A DNA stretch of 64,000 nt from DASYAE01 sp036501535 (GTDB lineage Bacteria > Actinomycetota > Actinomycetes > Streptomycetales > Catenulisporaceae): assembly GCA_036501535.1 (NCBI GenBank), contig DASYAE010000228.1, positions 17,995-81,994 on the forward strand, in the 5' to 3' direction. Within the stretch, counting starts at the first letter, position 1, and every line of letters begins with the position of its first letter. A program made the position numbers and the translations under genes. Under the pieces are notes generated by a model. That model searched no databases. It had not been told where the DNA came from and saw nothing but the letters and a program-made list of their open reading frames with translations. This document shows, piece after piece, positions 34,411 through 42,721 of this stretch.

Positions 34411-35196
34411 GTGCCGACGCGGACGCAGGACGGCGAGTTCGTCCAGTCCCTCGACCGGGGTCTCGCGGTCATCCGGGCGTTCACCGCCGAGCGGCCGCAG
34501 CTGACGCTCTCCCAGGTGGCGCAGGAGACCGGGATGACCCGGGCGGCCGCGCGCCGCTTCCTGCACACCCTGGTCGAGCTCGGCTACGTGCGCTCGGACG
34601 GCCGGCTGTTCGCGCTGCGGCCGAAGATCCTCGAGCTCGGATACGCGTACCTGTCCGGCCTGAGCCTGCCCGAGATCGCGCTGCCGTACATGGAGCGGCT
34701 GGTCGAGCAGGTGCACGAGTCCTCCTCGATGTCGGTGCTCGACGGCGACGAGGTGGTCTACGTGGCGCGGGTGCCGACCAAGCGCATCATGGCGGTGGCG
34801 ATCAGCGTCGGCACCCGGTTCCCGGCGTACGCGACCTCGATGGGCCGGGTGCTGCTGGCCTGGCGGCCGGACGACTGGCTGGACGGCTACCTGGCCGCGA
34901 CCGGTCTTCGCCCCCTGACGTCGTACACGATCACCGACGCGGCCGCGCTGCGGGCCCAGCTGGCCGCGGTGCGCGAGCGCGGCTGGGCGCTGGTGGACCA
35001 GGAGCTGGAGGAGGGCCTGCGCTCGGTGGCCGTGCCGATCCGGGACCCGGCCGGGCAGGTGGTCGCGGCGGTGAACGTGGCGACCATCGCCGCGCGGCAC
35101 CGGCGCGAGGAGGTGGAGCGGGAAATCGTCCCGCCGCTGCTGGCCACGGCCGGGCTGATCGAGCAGGACCTGCGGTCGGGGTCGGCCCAAGGATAG
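34411..35196 (+). CDS. IclR-family regulator (PcaR/PcaU-like)
   Basis: A 261-residue IclR protein. Residues 8-75 form the winged helix (FVQSLDRGLAVIRAFTAE, LTLSQVAQETGMTRAAARRFLHTL), and residues 85-255 the effector domain with LPYMERLVEQVHESSSMSVLDGDEVVYVARVP. The FVQSLDRGLAVI start and RAAARRFL helix are typical of the PcaR/PcaU/PobR branch, which controls aromatic acid catabolism. GTG 34411 has AGGAGG five bases upstream. It is divergent from the ALDH-liv genes and likely controls them and itself. Confidence 0.88.
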   Translation: MPTRTQDGEFVQSLDRGLAVIRAFTAERPQLTLSQVAQETGMTRAAARRFLHTLVELGYVRSDGRLFALRPKILELGYAYLSGLSLPEIALPYMERLVEQVHESSSMSVLDGDEVVYVARVPTKRIMAVAISVGTRFPAYATSMGRVLLAWRPDDWLDGYLAATGLRPLTSYTITDAAALRAQLAAVRERGWALVDQELEEGLRSVAVPIRDPAGQVVAAVNVATIAARHRREEVEREIVPPLLATAGLIEQDLRSGSAQG

Positions 35197-35253
35197 GCGC
35201 AGGGATAAGAACAGGCCGGGGCGTAGCCGCGCGGGCCGCCCGGGCCGGGGCTC

Positions 35254-35868
35254 CTATCCGGGCCAGTTCTCGGCGACCTCGGCCCGGGTGTCCGGCAGCA
35301 GCTGCGGCACGACCCGGGCGTTGCCGATGATCGGCATGAAGTTCGAGTCGCCGCCCCAGCGCGGCACGATGTGCTGGTGCAGGTGCGAGACGATGCCCGC
35401 GCCGGCGATCGCGCCCTGGTTCATGCCGAGGTTGAAGCCGTGCGGGGCGAAGGCGGCGCGCAGCGCGTGCATGCCCTGCTGGGTGAGCGCGGCGAGCTCG
35501 AAGGTCTCCTCGTCGGTCAGCTCCGGGTAGTCCGCCACGTGCCGGTAGGGGCAGATGAGCAGATGGCCGGAGCTGTACGGATAGAGGTTGAGCACGGCGT
35601 AGACCAGCTTGCCGCGCCGGACGATCAGCGCCTCGTCGTCGGGCAGCGCCGGCACCCTGCAGAACGGGCAGTGATCGCCCGCCTCGGCGCTGCTCGGCTT
35701 CTCGGCCCTGATGTATTGCAGCCGGTGCGGCATCCAGAGCCGCTCGACGCCGTCCGGCACGCCGGGCCGGTCGCGCAGGTCGGCCGCGCCATCCCGCAGG
35801 CCCGGCTCCTCCTGCACGCCGACGAGGTCGCCGCCTCCCGCACCATCGGCTTCTTGCGAATCCACCAC
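35254..35868 (-). CDS. HIT-family nucleotide hydrolase/phosphorylase
   Basis: A HIT protein of about 204 residues. CPFCRVP supplies the zinc-type cysteines, YAVLNLYPYSSGHLLICPYRHVADYPEL is the core, and the histidine triad is SHLHQHIVPR. It matches the AP4A phosphorylase-like branch found beside pgsA and thrS in actinobacteria; substrates are dinucleoside polyphosphates or AMP adducts. The start is uncertain: I used the GTG at 35868, 8 bases after a TATGCT element, while a TTG at 35895 would add nine residues. Neither has a good ribosome site. The first 50 residues are poorly conserved. Confidence 0.85.
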   Translation of the reverse strand: MVDSQEADGAGGGDLVGVQEEPGLRDGAADLRDRPGVPDGVERLWMPHRLQYIRAEKPSSAEAGDHCPFCRVPALPDDEALIVRRGKLVYAVLNLYPYSSGHLLICPYRHVADYPELTDEETFELAALTQQGMHALRAAFAPHGFNLGMNQGAIAGAGIVSHLHQHIVPRWGGDSNFMPIIGNARVVPQLLPDTRAEVAENWPG

Positions 35869-36003
35869 GTCGGCCAAGCATAGAGGGGATGCCAAGGGCG
35901 CGGCAGACGGCAGGCGGGGCAGAGATCGTATGGGTTAGCCAAGAGCCGCCGGCATCGCTCGGGGTAAAGTCGCGCGTCGGCCCTGAGAACAGAGAGGCGA
36001 GGT

Positions 36004-36867
36004 ATGGCTCGCGCGGCGGTAGGCATTGACGTTGGCGGCACCAAACTCCTCATGATCGCCCAGACGGAGGACCGCGAAGACCTGCTGACGGCCCGCAGCA
36101 CCACGGGATTCGATGCCACTGCGGCCGACATCGAGGCCGCGATCAGGGGATTCATCACCGACCAGCGGCTGACCCCGACGTCGGTGGGCATCGCCGTCCC
36201 CGGTTTCGTCGCCGGCGGATTCGTCTCCGACTGCGACGTCGTCCCCGGCCTGACCGGCTGGTCCGGGCCCGCCGACCTGGGCGCCCCGCTCGTCTTGGTC
36301 CACGACATCCGAAGCGCGCTGGCGCAGGAGGCGGCAGGTCTGCCGGAAGCCGCGACCATGGTGACGGTGTTGTGCGGGACGGCGGTCGGATCGGCCTGTC
36401 TCCATCGGGGAACGGTGCTGCGCGGTGCTCGCGGATGGGCCGGTGAGTTGGGCTACCTGCCGATACCGACGCCCTCGGGCATCCGCCGGCTCGATGACCT
36501 GGCCGGCGGTGCATCCCTCGTACAGGCGACGGGACTGCGTCCTGCTCAGATCCATGCCGCACACGGCGAGGGCGACGCCGCGGTGGTGGGCGCCGTGACC
36601 GCCGCCGGCGAGGCGTTCGGACTGGGGCTCGCCACCGTGGTGAACCTTTACAACCCCGACGTCGTCCGCATCGCGGGCGGCACCGTGAACTACCCCGGCT
36701 ACTGGGACGCGGCCCTGACCGCCGCGCGGACCCACTCGATCCCCGACTTCTGGGACGCCTGCGCGGTGGACCTGATCAAGGATCCCGAGCTCGTCGTCGC
36801 CCGCGGCGCACTCCGGCTTGCCGATGCGTCACGGCGTGGCGAGACCTGGATCCGCCAGTACACCTAG
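36004..36867 (+). CDS. ROK-family protein (sugar kinase-like) lacking the zinc motif
   Basis: A 287-residue ROK fold protein. The ATP phosphate loop is VGIDVGGTKLL (about 6-16), a catalytic Asp candidate lies in VLVHDIRSALAQEAA (about 101), and GWAGELGYLPIP (about 140) matches the ROK EXGH region, but with Tyr in place of His. The cysteine-rich CGxxGC zinc motif of typical ROK kinases is absent; the protein reads straight into RRLDDLAGGASL. It may be a divergent glucokinase or a sugar-binding relative. ATG 36004 has GAGAGGCGAGGT upstream. Confidence 0.8.
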   Translation: MARAAVGIDVGGTKLLMIAQTEDREDLLTARSTTGFDATAADIEAAIRGFITDQRLTPTSVGIAVPGFVAGGFVSDCDVVPGLTGWSGPADLGAPLVLVHDIRSALAQEAAGLPEAATMVTVLCGTAVGSACLHRGTVLRGARGWAGELGYLPIPTPSGIRRLDDLAGGASLVQATGLRPAQIHAAHGEGDAAVVGAVTAAGEAFGLGLATVVNLYNPDVVRIAGGTVNYPGYWDAALTAARTHSIPDFWDACAVDLIKDPELVVARGALRLADASRRGETWIRQYT

Positions 36868-36883
36868 GCCGCGCCAGGCTCCC

Positions 36884-37684
36884 TCAAGCCGCATCACGCC
36901 AGCGGACCGCCTTCTCACCTGCCTCGATCGCCACCGCGAGCCTGTTGCCGGCCGGCGGGTACGGGCAGACGAAATGCTCGACGAACGCGCAGGGCGGCAG
37001 GTAGGCGCGGTTGAAGTCGGCCGTCGTCCGGCCATCGGCGTCCGGAGCGGGCAGGGTCAGGAACCTGAAACCGTGGCCCGTGGCGCCGCCGGCCGCGTCG
37101 CCGAACACCGCCTGCAGCGAGCCGCCCGGGTTCCGGCCGACGGCCAGTTCGCGCCGCTCCCCCGACCAGGTGAAGGCCACCGTGCCGGCCAGGTCGAGGC
37201 CGCGCCGGCGCCCGTCCGCGTTCATGACCTGCTCGGTGCGCTCGGCCGCATAGGGCGTGTAGACGGCCTCGACGGCCGCGTCCGGGTCGTAGTCGAACAC
37301 GTCGATGCCCGCGAAGTTCGCGCGCGCCTCGGCGTCCTGGTCGTAGACGCGCAGCGCGGCGTGGCCGTCGCGCGCGATCGGGACCAGCCGGATGCCGTAC
37401 GCAGGCGCCTCCACAGTGGAGGGATTCGGCGCGCTGTCGGTGAACAGCGTGACCGTCCCGTCGATCGGCTCCCCGGCGAAGACCAGTCCGTGTTCCGCCT
37501 TTGCAGTGACCGTGACCGTCATCCCATCGGGTGAACCGGCCCACAGCACCGGTTCACCCGGAACGATGGGGGCCGGCTCGTCTTCCAGCCAGTGCGTACC
37601 GGTCAGCGCCAGGATGCCGTGCGGCGCCCGCAGCCGCTCCTCGCGCCGGGCCCGCCAGGCGGTCCAGTTCTCGAATCCCGTCAT
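36884..37684 (-). CDS. DUF1684 protein
   Basis: A 266-residue protein of the DUF1684 family. The family hallmark FNRAYLPPCAFVEHFVCPYP followed by PAGNRL is intact near residues 225-250, with an earlier conserved HGILALTGTHWLEDEP block. It is cytoplasmic with no signal. The enzyme activity is not known; DUF1684 proteins have histidine and cysteine residues that could bind a metal. It is convergent with the ROK gene (16-base gap). Confidence 0.85.
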   Translation of the reverse strand: MTGFENWTAWRARREERLRAPHGILALTGTHWLEDEPAPIVPGEPVLWAGSPDGMTVTVTAKAEHGLVFAGEPIDGTVTLFTDSAPNPSTVEAPAYGIRLVPIARDGHAALRVYDQDAEARANFAGIDVFDYDPDAAVEAVYTPYAAERTEQVMNADGRRRGLDLAGTVAFTWSGERRELAVGRNPGGSLQAVFGDAAGGATGHGFRFLTLPAPDADGRTTADFNRAYLPPCAFVEHFVCPYPPAGNRLAVAIEAGEKAVRWRDAA

Positions 37685-37780
37685 GCCCGCTGCAACCGAC
37701 GCCGCGCGGCGGGTAATCCCGCGCGGCGCCGGTTAAGCAAACGGATGCTGTGTCAGGCGACTATGTCAGGCAACAGGGTG

Positions 37781-39790
37781 TCAGACGCGCCGGCGCACGA
37801 TATCGACGATCTCGGCGACCGCCTCGTCAACGGGGACGCCGTTCTTCTGCGAGCCGTCCCGGTAGCGGAACGAGACGGCGCCGCCGGCCACGTCGTCGTC
37901 GCCCGCGATGAGCATGAACGGGACTTTGGCCTTCTGCGCGTTGCGGATCTTCTTCTGCATCCGGTCGTCCGAGGAGTCGACCTCGACCCGGACGCCCTGC
38001 GCCCGCAGCTTGGCCGCGACGTCCGCCAGATAGCCCACGTGCCCGTCGGTGATCGGAATCCCCGTCACCTGAACGGGCGCCAGCCAGGCCGGGAAGGCGC
38101 CGGCGTAGTGCTCCAGCAGCACCGCGAAGAACCGCTCGATCGAGCCGAACAGCGCCCGGTGGACCATGACCGGCCGGTGGTTCGCCCCGTCCGCGCCCTT
38201 GTACTCCAGCTCGAACCGGTCCGGCTGGTTGAAGTCGACCTGGATCGTCGACATCTGCCAGGTGCGGCCGATCGCGTCCTTGGCCTGCACCGAGATCTTC
38301 GGGCCGTAGAACGCCGCGCCGCCCGGGTCGTCCACCAGCTCCAGGTTCTGCTTGAGCGCGACCTGGCGCAGCGTCTCGGTGGCCTCGGCCCAGGTCTCGT
38401 CGGTGCCGATGGACTTCTGCGGGTCGCGGGTGGACAGCTCCAGGTAGAAGTCGGTCAGCCCGTAGTCGCGCAGCAGGTCGAGCACGAACGTCAGCAGGCT
38501 GTCGAGCTCGCCGGGCAGCTGCTCCTTGGTGCAGTAGATGTGCGCGTCGTCCTGGGTGAAGCCGCGGGCCCGGGTCAGGCCGTGCACCACGCCCGACTTC
38601 TCGTACCGGTACACGGTGCCGAACTCGAACAGCCGCAGCGGCAGCTCGCGGTAGGAGCGCCCGCGGGACCGGTAGATCAGGTTGTGCATGGGGCAGTTCA
38701 TCGGCTTGAGGTAGTAGTCCACGCCGTCGTCGAGCTGCATGGGCGGGTACATGCCCTCCCGGTACCAGTCCAGGTGCCCGGAGAGTTCGAACAGCGTGCC
38801 CTTAGTCGCATGCGGCGTATATGCGAAGTCGTATCCCGCCTCGATGTGCCGCCGCCGCGAGTACTCCTCCATCTCGTTGCGCACGACGGCGCCCTTGGGG
38901 TGGAAGACCGCGAGGCCCGAGCCGATCTCGGTGGGGAAGGAGAACAGGTCGAGCTCGGTGCCGAGCCGGCGGTGGTCCCGCTTCTCCGCCTCGGCCAGGA
39001 ACTCCAGGTGCGCCTTGAGCGCGTCGCGGGTCTCCCAGGCGGTGCCGTAGATCCGCTGCAGCTGCGGGTTCTTCTCGCTGCCGCGCCAGTAGGCCGCGGC
39101 CGAGCGCATCAGCTTGAACGCCGGGATGTTCCGGGTGGTCGGCAGGTGCGGGCCGCGGCACAGGTCCTTCCAGCACAGCTCGCCGCTCTTCGGGTCGAGG
39201 TTGTCGTAGATGGTCAGCTCGCCCGCGCCGACCTCGCTGGACGCGCCCTCGGCCGCGGTCGCCGCGGAGCCCTTCAGGCCGATCAGCTCCAGTTTGAACG
39301 GCTCGGCCGCCAGCTCCCCGCGGGCCGCGTCGTCGGACACGGCGCGTCGGGAGAACCGCTGGCCCTGCTTGACGATGGCCTGCATGCGCTGCTCGACCGC
39401 GTGCAGGTCCTCCGGGGTGAACGGCCGCGCGACCTGGAAGTCGTAGTAGAACCCGTCCTTGATCGGCGGGCCGATGCCGAGCCTGGCCTCGGGGAAGATC
39501 TCCTGCACCGCCTGGGCCATCACGTGCGCGGTGGAGTGGCGCAGGATGGCGCGGCCGTCGTCGGAGCCGATCGCGACCGGCTCGACCACGTCGCCGTCGG
39601 CGAGCTCCCGGGCCAGGTCGACCAGCACCCCAGCGCCGTACGCGGGGCCGGCGCGGTGCAGCCGGCCGGCGATGTTCGAGCGGTCGCCCCCGAAGGCCTC
39701 GGCGAACAGCTCGCCCACGGTCGTGCCCGTGGCGACCGTCCGCTCGTCCCGTTCGGGCCTGCGGTCGATGGTCACCCGGATGTCGGACAC
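37781..39790 (-). CDS. thrS: Threonyl-tRNA synthetase
   Basis: A 669-residue class II synthetase that charges tRNA-Thr. Seen in order: TGS domain (VTGTTVGELFAEAF region), editing domain with HSTAHVMAQAVQEIFP (HxxxH), the catalytic core with GLTRARGFTQDDAHIYC (motif 2), MNCPMHNLIYRSR and MVHRALFGSIERFFAVLLEHYAGAFP (motif 3), and the C-terminal anticodon domain. GTG 39790 is chosen because AGGAG lies eight bases upstream; a longer frame begins at 39961. No T-box leader was recognised in the 193-base gap to the next gene. Confidence 0.96.
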   Translation of the reverse strand: MSDIRVTIDRRPERDERTVATGTTVGELFAEAFGGDRSNIAGRLHRAGPAYGAGVLVDLARELADGDVVEPVAIGSDDGRAILRHSTAHVMAQAVQEIFPEARLGIGPPIKDGFYYDFQVARPFTPEDLHAVEQRMQAIVKQGQRFSRRAVSDDAARGELAAEPFKLELIGLKGSAATAAEGASSEVGAGELTIYDNLDPKSGELCWKDLCRGPHLPTTRNIPAFKLMRSAAAYWRGSEKNPQLQRIYGTAWETRDALKAHLEFLAEAEKRDHRRLGTELDLFSFPTEIGSGLAVFHPKGAVVRNEMEEYSRRRHIEAGYDFAYTPHATKGTLFELSGHLDWYREGMYPPMQLDDGVDYYLKPMNCPMHNLIYRSRGRSYRELPLRLFEFGTVYRYEKSGVVHGLTRARGFTQDDAHIYCTKEQLPGELDSLLTFVLDLLRDYGLTDFYLELSTRDPQKSIGTDETWAEATETLRQVALKQNLELVDDPGGAAFYGPKISVQAKDAIGRTWQMSTIQVDFNQPDRFELEYKGADGANHRPVMVHRALFGSIERFFAVLLEHYAGAFPAWLAPVQVTGIPITDGHVGYLADVAAKLRAQGVRVEVDSSDDRMQKKIRNAQKAKVPFMLIAGDDDVAGGAVSFRYRDGSQKNGVPVDEAVAEIVDIVRRRV

Positions 39791-39983
39791 CGTGATGCTC
39801 CTGTTTCGTCGCGTTGGTGAGGCTGGTGAAGCTAACGCCGTTGCGGCGGGAATCGCCGACCACGATGGTACCGACCGCGGACCGGCGGCCCGAAACAGCC
39901 GCGGACCGGGCCGCCGTGTCGCCCGCTCCGCCCTGTTACCGTTGCGTCGCCTTTCGTTCATCCGGCAGGGCTAGCCTCCATCC

Positions 39984-41426
39984 ATGGGGGAGACACAAGC
40001 AGTTGCAGTGGCGACCGTGGTCCAGCCGGGAGATCCGCCTTCGGCGGCAGATCCGGCCGGCGGCAGACCAGCCGGAACAAGCGGATCCGCATCAGGTGCG
40101 TCAGCACCCGAACGAGTCCCGCGGCGCAGCACTCCGTTCAGGCTCGGCGCGTGGAGCGCGGCGGTCGGCGTCTGCATCGCGCTGCTGCTCGGCGTGACGG
40201 TCGCCGCGATGACGGCGGCCCGCGACGGGGCCGCGACCGTGGCCTCGCGCGCCGCTTCGGCCAGCGAGGCCTCCGACCTCTACTTCGCCCTCGCCGACCT
40301 CGACACGGAGGCGGCCCGGCTGGTGCTGCTCGGCAACGGCATCCCGCCCGGCGGCACCACGGCCACCTACGGCGGCAACCAGCTGACCGCGCTGATCGCC
40401 TACAACCAGCGCAACGCGCAGATCGACGGCGACCTGGCCGCGCTCGCCGCCAGCGAGCAGCCGGGCGACGCGGCCGCAGTCACCGCGCTGGCCCAGGACA
40501 TCAGCACATACCGCGGCATCGCCGCCGGGGCGGTCGCGATGGACGACTCGGCGAACGAGCACGTGGGCGCGGCGGCGGGCGCGCCGTTGCGGGACGCCAC
40601 CGGCTACTACTCCCGGGCGACCTCGATCATGCAGGGCCAGATCCTGCCCGAGGCCCGCGCGCTGAACACGCAGAAGGCGGCGCAGCTCGCGGACGCCGCG
40701 CACAGCGCGAACCTGGCCGGCACGCTCGGCGCGATCGGCGCCGGGGTGGTGGGCGCCGTCGCGGTCATCGCCGCGCTCGCCATGCACCGGCGGATGGCCC
40801 GCTGGTTCCGCCGCCGGATCAACCCGTTCCTGGTACTCGCCGCACTGGTGAGCGCCGCGCTCGGCATCTCGGCCGCGGCGTCGCTGGCCTTGTCGGCCTC
40901 CGACAGCTCGGATGCTGGCAGCCGCTTCGCGTCTTACCTCACGGTTACGTACACGCAGACCGATAGCTATACCGCGGACGGCGACGCGGTACGGCTCCTG
41001 GTGCTGGCCGGCGTCGGCAGCACGACCACGCATACGGCGGTCACCACCGTCTCCGGCGAACTGCAGCAGCTCGGTCCGGACCCGCTGGCGCAGGAGGCGG
41101 CCACCCGCTGGCAGGCGGCCGGGACCGACGACATCCTCGGGACGAACGACCGTCCCGGGATCGTCGGGGACGCGAAGAGCGGCGACACCGCCGCGGCGCT
41201 CGCCCGCGACACCGGCATCGGCCGGGGCGACGAGGCGTTCGACTTCTCCTACTACGACCTGGCCCTGAGCACGCTGGCCGGCCAGCGGCTCGCCTCGTTC
41301 CAGGCGGCGTCCGCGGCGAACGGCTCGGCGCTGGCCGGCTGGTCCTGGCTGCCGTGGGCGTTCGCGGTGGCCTCCCTCGTGGCGCTGGGCCTGGGCGTGC
41401 GGTCGCGGTTCGCCGAGTATCGATAA
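39984..41426 (+). CDS. Membrane protein with two repeated extracellular helical modules
   Basis: A 480-residue protein. After a Pro/Ala-rich cytoplasmic N-terminus (1-53), it has four membrane segments (about 54-77, 250-272, 284-308 and 452-472). Two external regions lie between them. Each begins with a SASEASDLYFAL- or DAGSRFASYL-type helix and contains a matching LDTEAARLVLLGNG / GDAVRLLVLAGVG motif, so the protein looks internally duplicated, as in sensor domains of the four-helix-bundle kind. There is no kinase, HAMP or GGDEF output domain, so its signalling role is unclear. It is divergent from thrS. Confidence 0.7.
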   Translation: MGETQAVAVATVVQPGDPPSAADPAGGRPAGTSGSASGASAPERVPRRSTPFRLGAWSAAVGVCIALLLGVTVAAMTAARDGAATVASRAASASEASDLYFALADLDTEAARLVLLGNGIPPGGTTATYGGNQLTALIAYNQRNAQIDGDLAALAASEQPGDAAAVTALAQDISTYRGIAAGAVAMDDSANEHVGAAAGAPLRDATGYYSRATSIMQGQILPEARALNTQKAAQLADAAHSANLAGTLGAIGAGVVGAVAVIAALAMHRRMARWFRRRINPFLVLAALVSAALGISAAASLALSASDSSDAGSRFASYLTVTYTQTDSYTADGDAVRLLVLAGVGSTTTHTAVTTVSGELQQLGPDPLAQEAATRWQAAGTDDILGTNDRPGIVGDAKSGDTAAALARDTGIGRGDEAFDFSYYDLALSTLAGQRLASFQAASAANGSALAGWSWLPWAFAVASLVALGLGVRSRFAEYR

Positions 41427-41540
41427 GCCGAGCACCGATGGACACCGCGTCGTCGAGCGATCGAGCCGATCGCGCCGCTGATACGTAGCACTGTGTGCGG
41501 CGTATGGCTCGCGGTTGTGTACGCGGGCGGATACCCGGGA

Positions 41541-41557
41541 CTACGATGAATTCGTAG
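41541..41557. promoter_or_regulatory. Inverted repeat upstream of the slipin gene
   Basis: CTACGA-TGAAT-TCGTAG is a perfect 6-base inverted repeat, more AT-rich than its surroundings, 65 bases before the slipin ATG. It may be an operator; no regulator is known. Confidence 0.35.
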
Positions 41558-41622
41558 AGGTCAGACCGGACAATCCGGGCTACGCCGACTCTACGTGTGG
41601 ATTGCCGATACGAGGTGGCTGC

Positions 41623-42624
41623 ATGATCGGGTTGGACATCGCGATCGCGATCGTCGTGCTGGGCGGTTTGATCGGCCGGCCGAGATTCCGCGTCGTACGA
41701 CAGTTCGAGCGCGGCGTGGTGTTCCGCTGGGGCAAGGTGCTCGGCACGCCGCGCGAGGCCGGGATCAACATGCTGCGGCCGTTCTCCGACCGGATGGTGC
41801 GGGTCAACACCCAGATCGTGACGATGCCGGTGCCGGCGCAGGAGGGCATCACCCGGGACAACGTGACCGTGCGGGTCGACGCGGTGGTCTACTTCCGGGT
41901 GGTCGAGCCGGTCAAGGCGCTGATCGAGGTGCAGGACTACCTGTTCGCGATCGGCCAGGTGGCGCAGACGTCGCTGCGCTCGATCATCGGCAAGTCCGAG
42001 CTGGACGAGCTGCTGACCAACCGGGAGCCGCTGAACCGCGGCCTGGCTCTGATGCTGGACTCGCCGGCGATCGGCTGGGGAATACACATCGACCGGGTGG
42101 AGATCAAGGACGTCGCGCTGCCGGAGTCGATGAAGCGCACCATGGCCCGCCAGGCCGAGGCGGACCGGGAGCGCCGGGCCCGCATCATCACCGCGGACGG
42201 CGAGCTGCAGGCCTCGAAGAAGCTGGCGCAGGCCGCGGACGTGATGTCGGACAGCCCGGCCGCGCTCCAGCTGCGGCTGCTGCAGACCATGGTCGAGGTC
42301 GCCTCGGAGAAGTCCTCCACGGTGATCCTGCCGTTCCCGGTGGAGCTGCTGCGCTTCCTCGAGCACTCCTCGCTGCCGCACGCCGACAAGGCCAGGGAGG
42401 CGCGGGCGGCCAACCGCGAGCGGCTGAACCGGGGCGAGTCCATCGAGATCGACACGGCCGCGGACGCTGCGCCGGCGCTGACCGCGGGCGACGCCGCCCC
42501 GCCGGTCGAGACCGCGCCGGTGTCAGGCGGCGGCGCGGCAGACGTCGACGAGATCGACGCGGCGCTGGCCCGGGAGCAGGAGGAGAAGGAGCGTCGCGAG
42601 CAGAACCCGCCGAAGGCGAGCTGA
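41623..42624 (+). CDS. Slipin / SPFH-domain membrane protein (stomatin-like)
   Basis: A 333-residue SPFH protein. A short N-terminal membrane segment (2-18) precedes the SPFH core: RVVRQFERGVVFRWGK, GITRDNVTVRVDAVVYFRVVEP, RSIIGKSELDELLTNREPLN and VALPESMKRTMARQAEADRERRA. Stomatin-type proteins scaffold membrane domains. The C-terminal 60 residues are acidic and low-complexity. ATG 41623 has GAGGTGG upstream. Slipins are often next to NfeD-type proteases, but none is seen here. The gene ends just before a tandem repeat. Confidence 0.9.
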   Translation: MIGLDIAIAIVVLGGLIGRPRFRVVRQFERGVVFRWGKVLGTPREAGINMLRPFSDRMVRVNTQIVTMPVPAQEGITRDNVTVRVDAVVYFRVVEPVKALIEVQDYLFAIGQVAQTSLRSIIGKSELDELLTNREPLNRGLALMLDSPAIGWGIHIDRVEIKDVALPESMKRTMARQAEADRERRARIITADGELQASKKLAQAADVMSDSPAALQLRLLQTMVEVASEKSSTVILPFPVELLRFLEHSSLPHADKAREARAANRERLNRGESIEIDTAADAAPALTAGDAAPPVETAPVSGGGAADVDEIDAALAREQEEKERREQNPPKAS

Positions 42625-42645
42625 CGGGCCGCCGGGCCGCGCCGG

Positions 42646-42721
42646 TCATCGATCAGCGCGGCATCGGTTGGTTGAGCGTCGATCGATTCAGCATCGATTG
42701 GTGTCAGCATCGGTCGATTCA
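42646..42721. repeat. About five 15-base repeats at the slipin/EspC-like junction
   Basis: Units resembling GCATCGATTGGTTCA begin at about 42661, 42676, 42691 and 42707, with a partial unit before. Their spacing is 15 to 16 bases. The last unit contains the minus-strand stop (42719-42721) of the EspC-like gene. This is the third convergent junction in the window with the same arrangement. Confidence 0.8.

Noticed and set aside
39791..39983. T-box leader for thrS
   Set aside because: No T-box consensus or specifier hairpin was seen; the region also has to serve a divergent gene.
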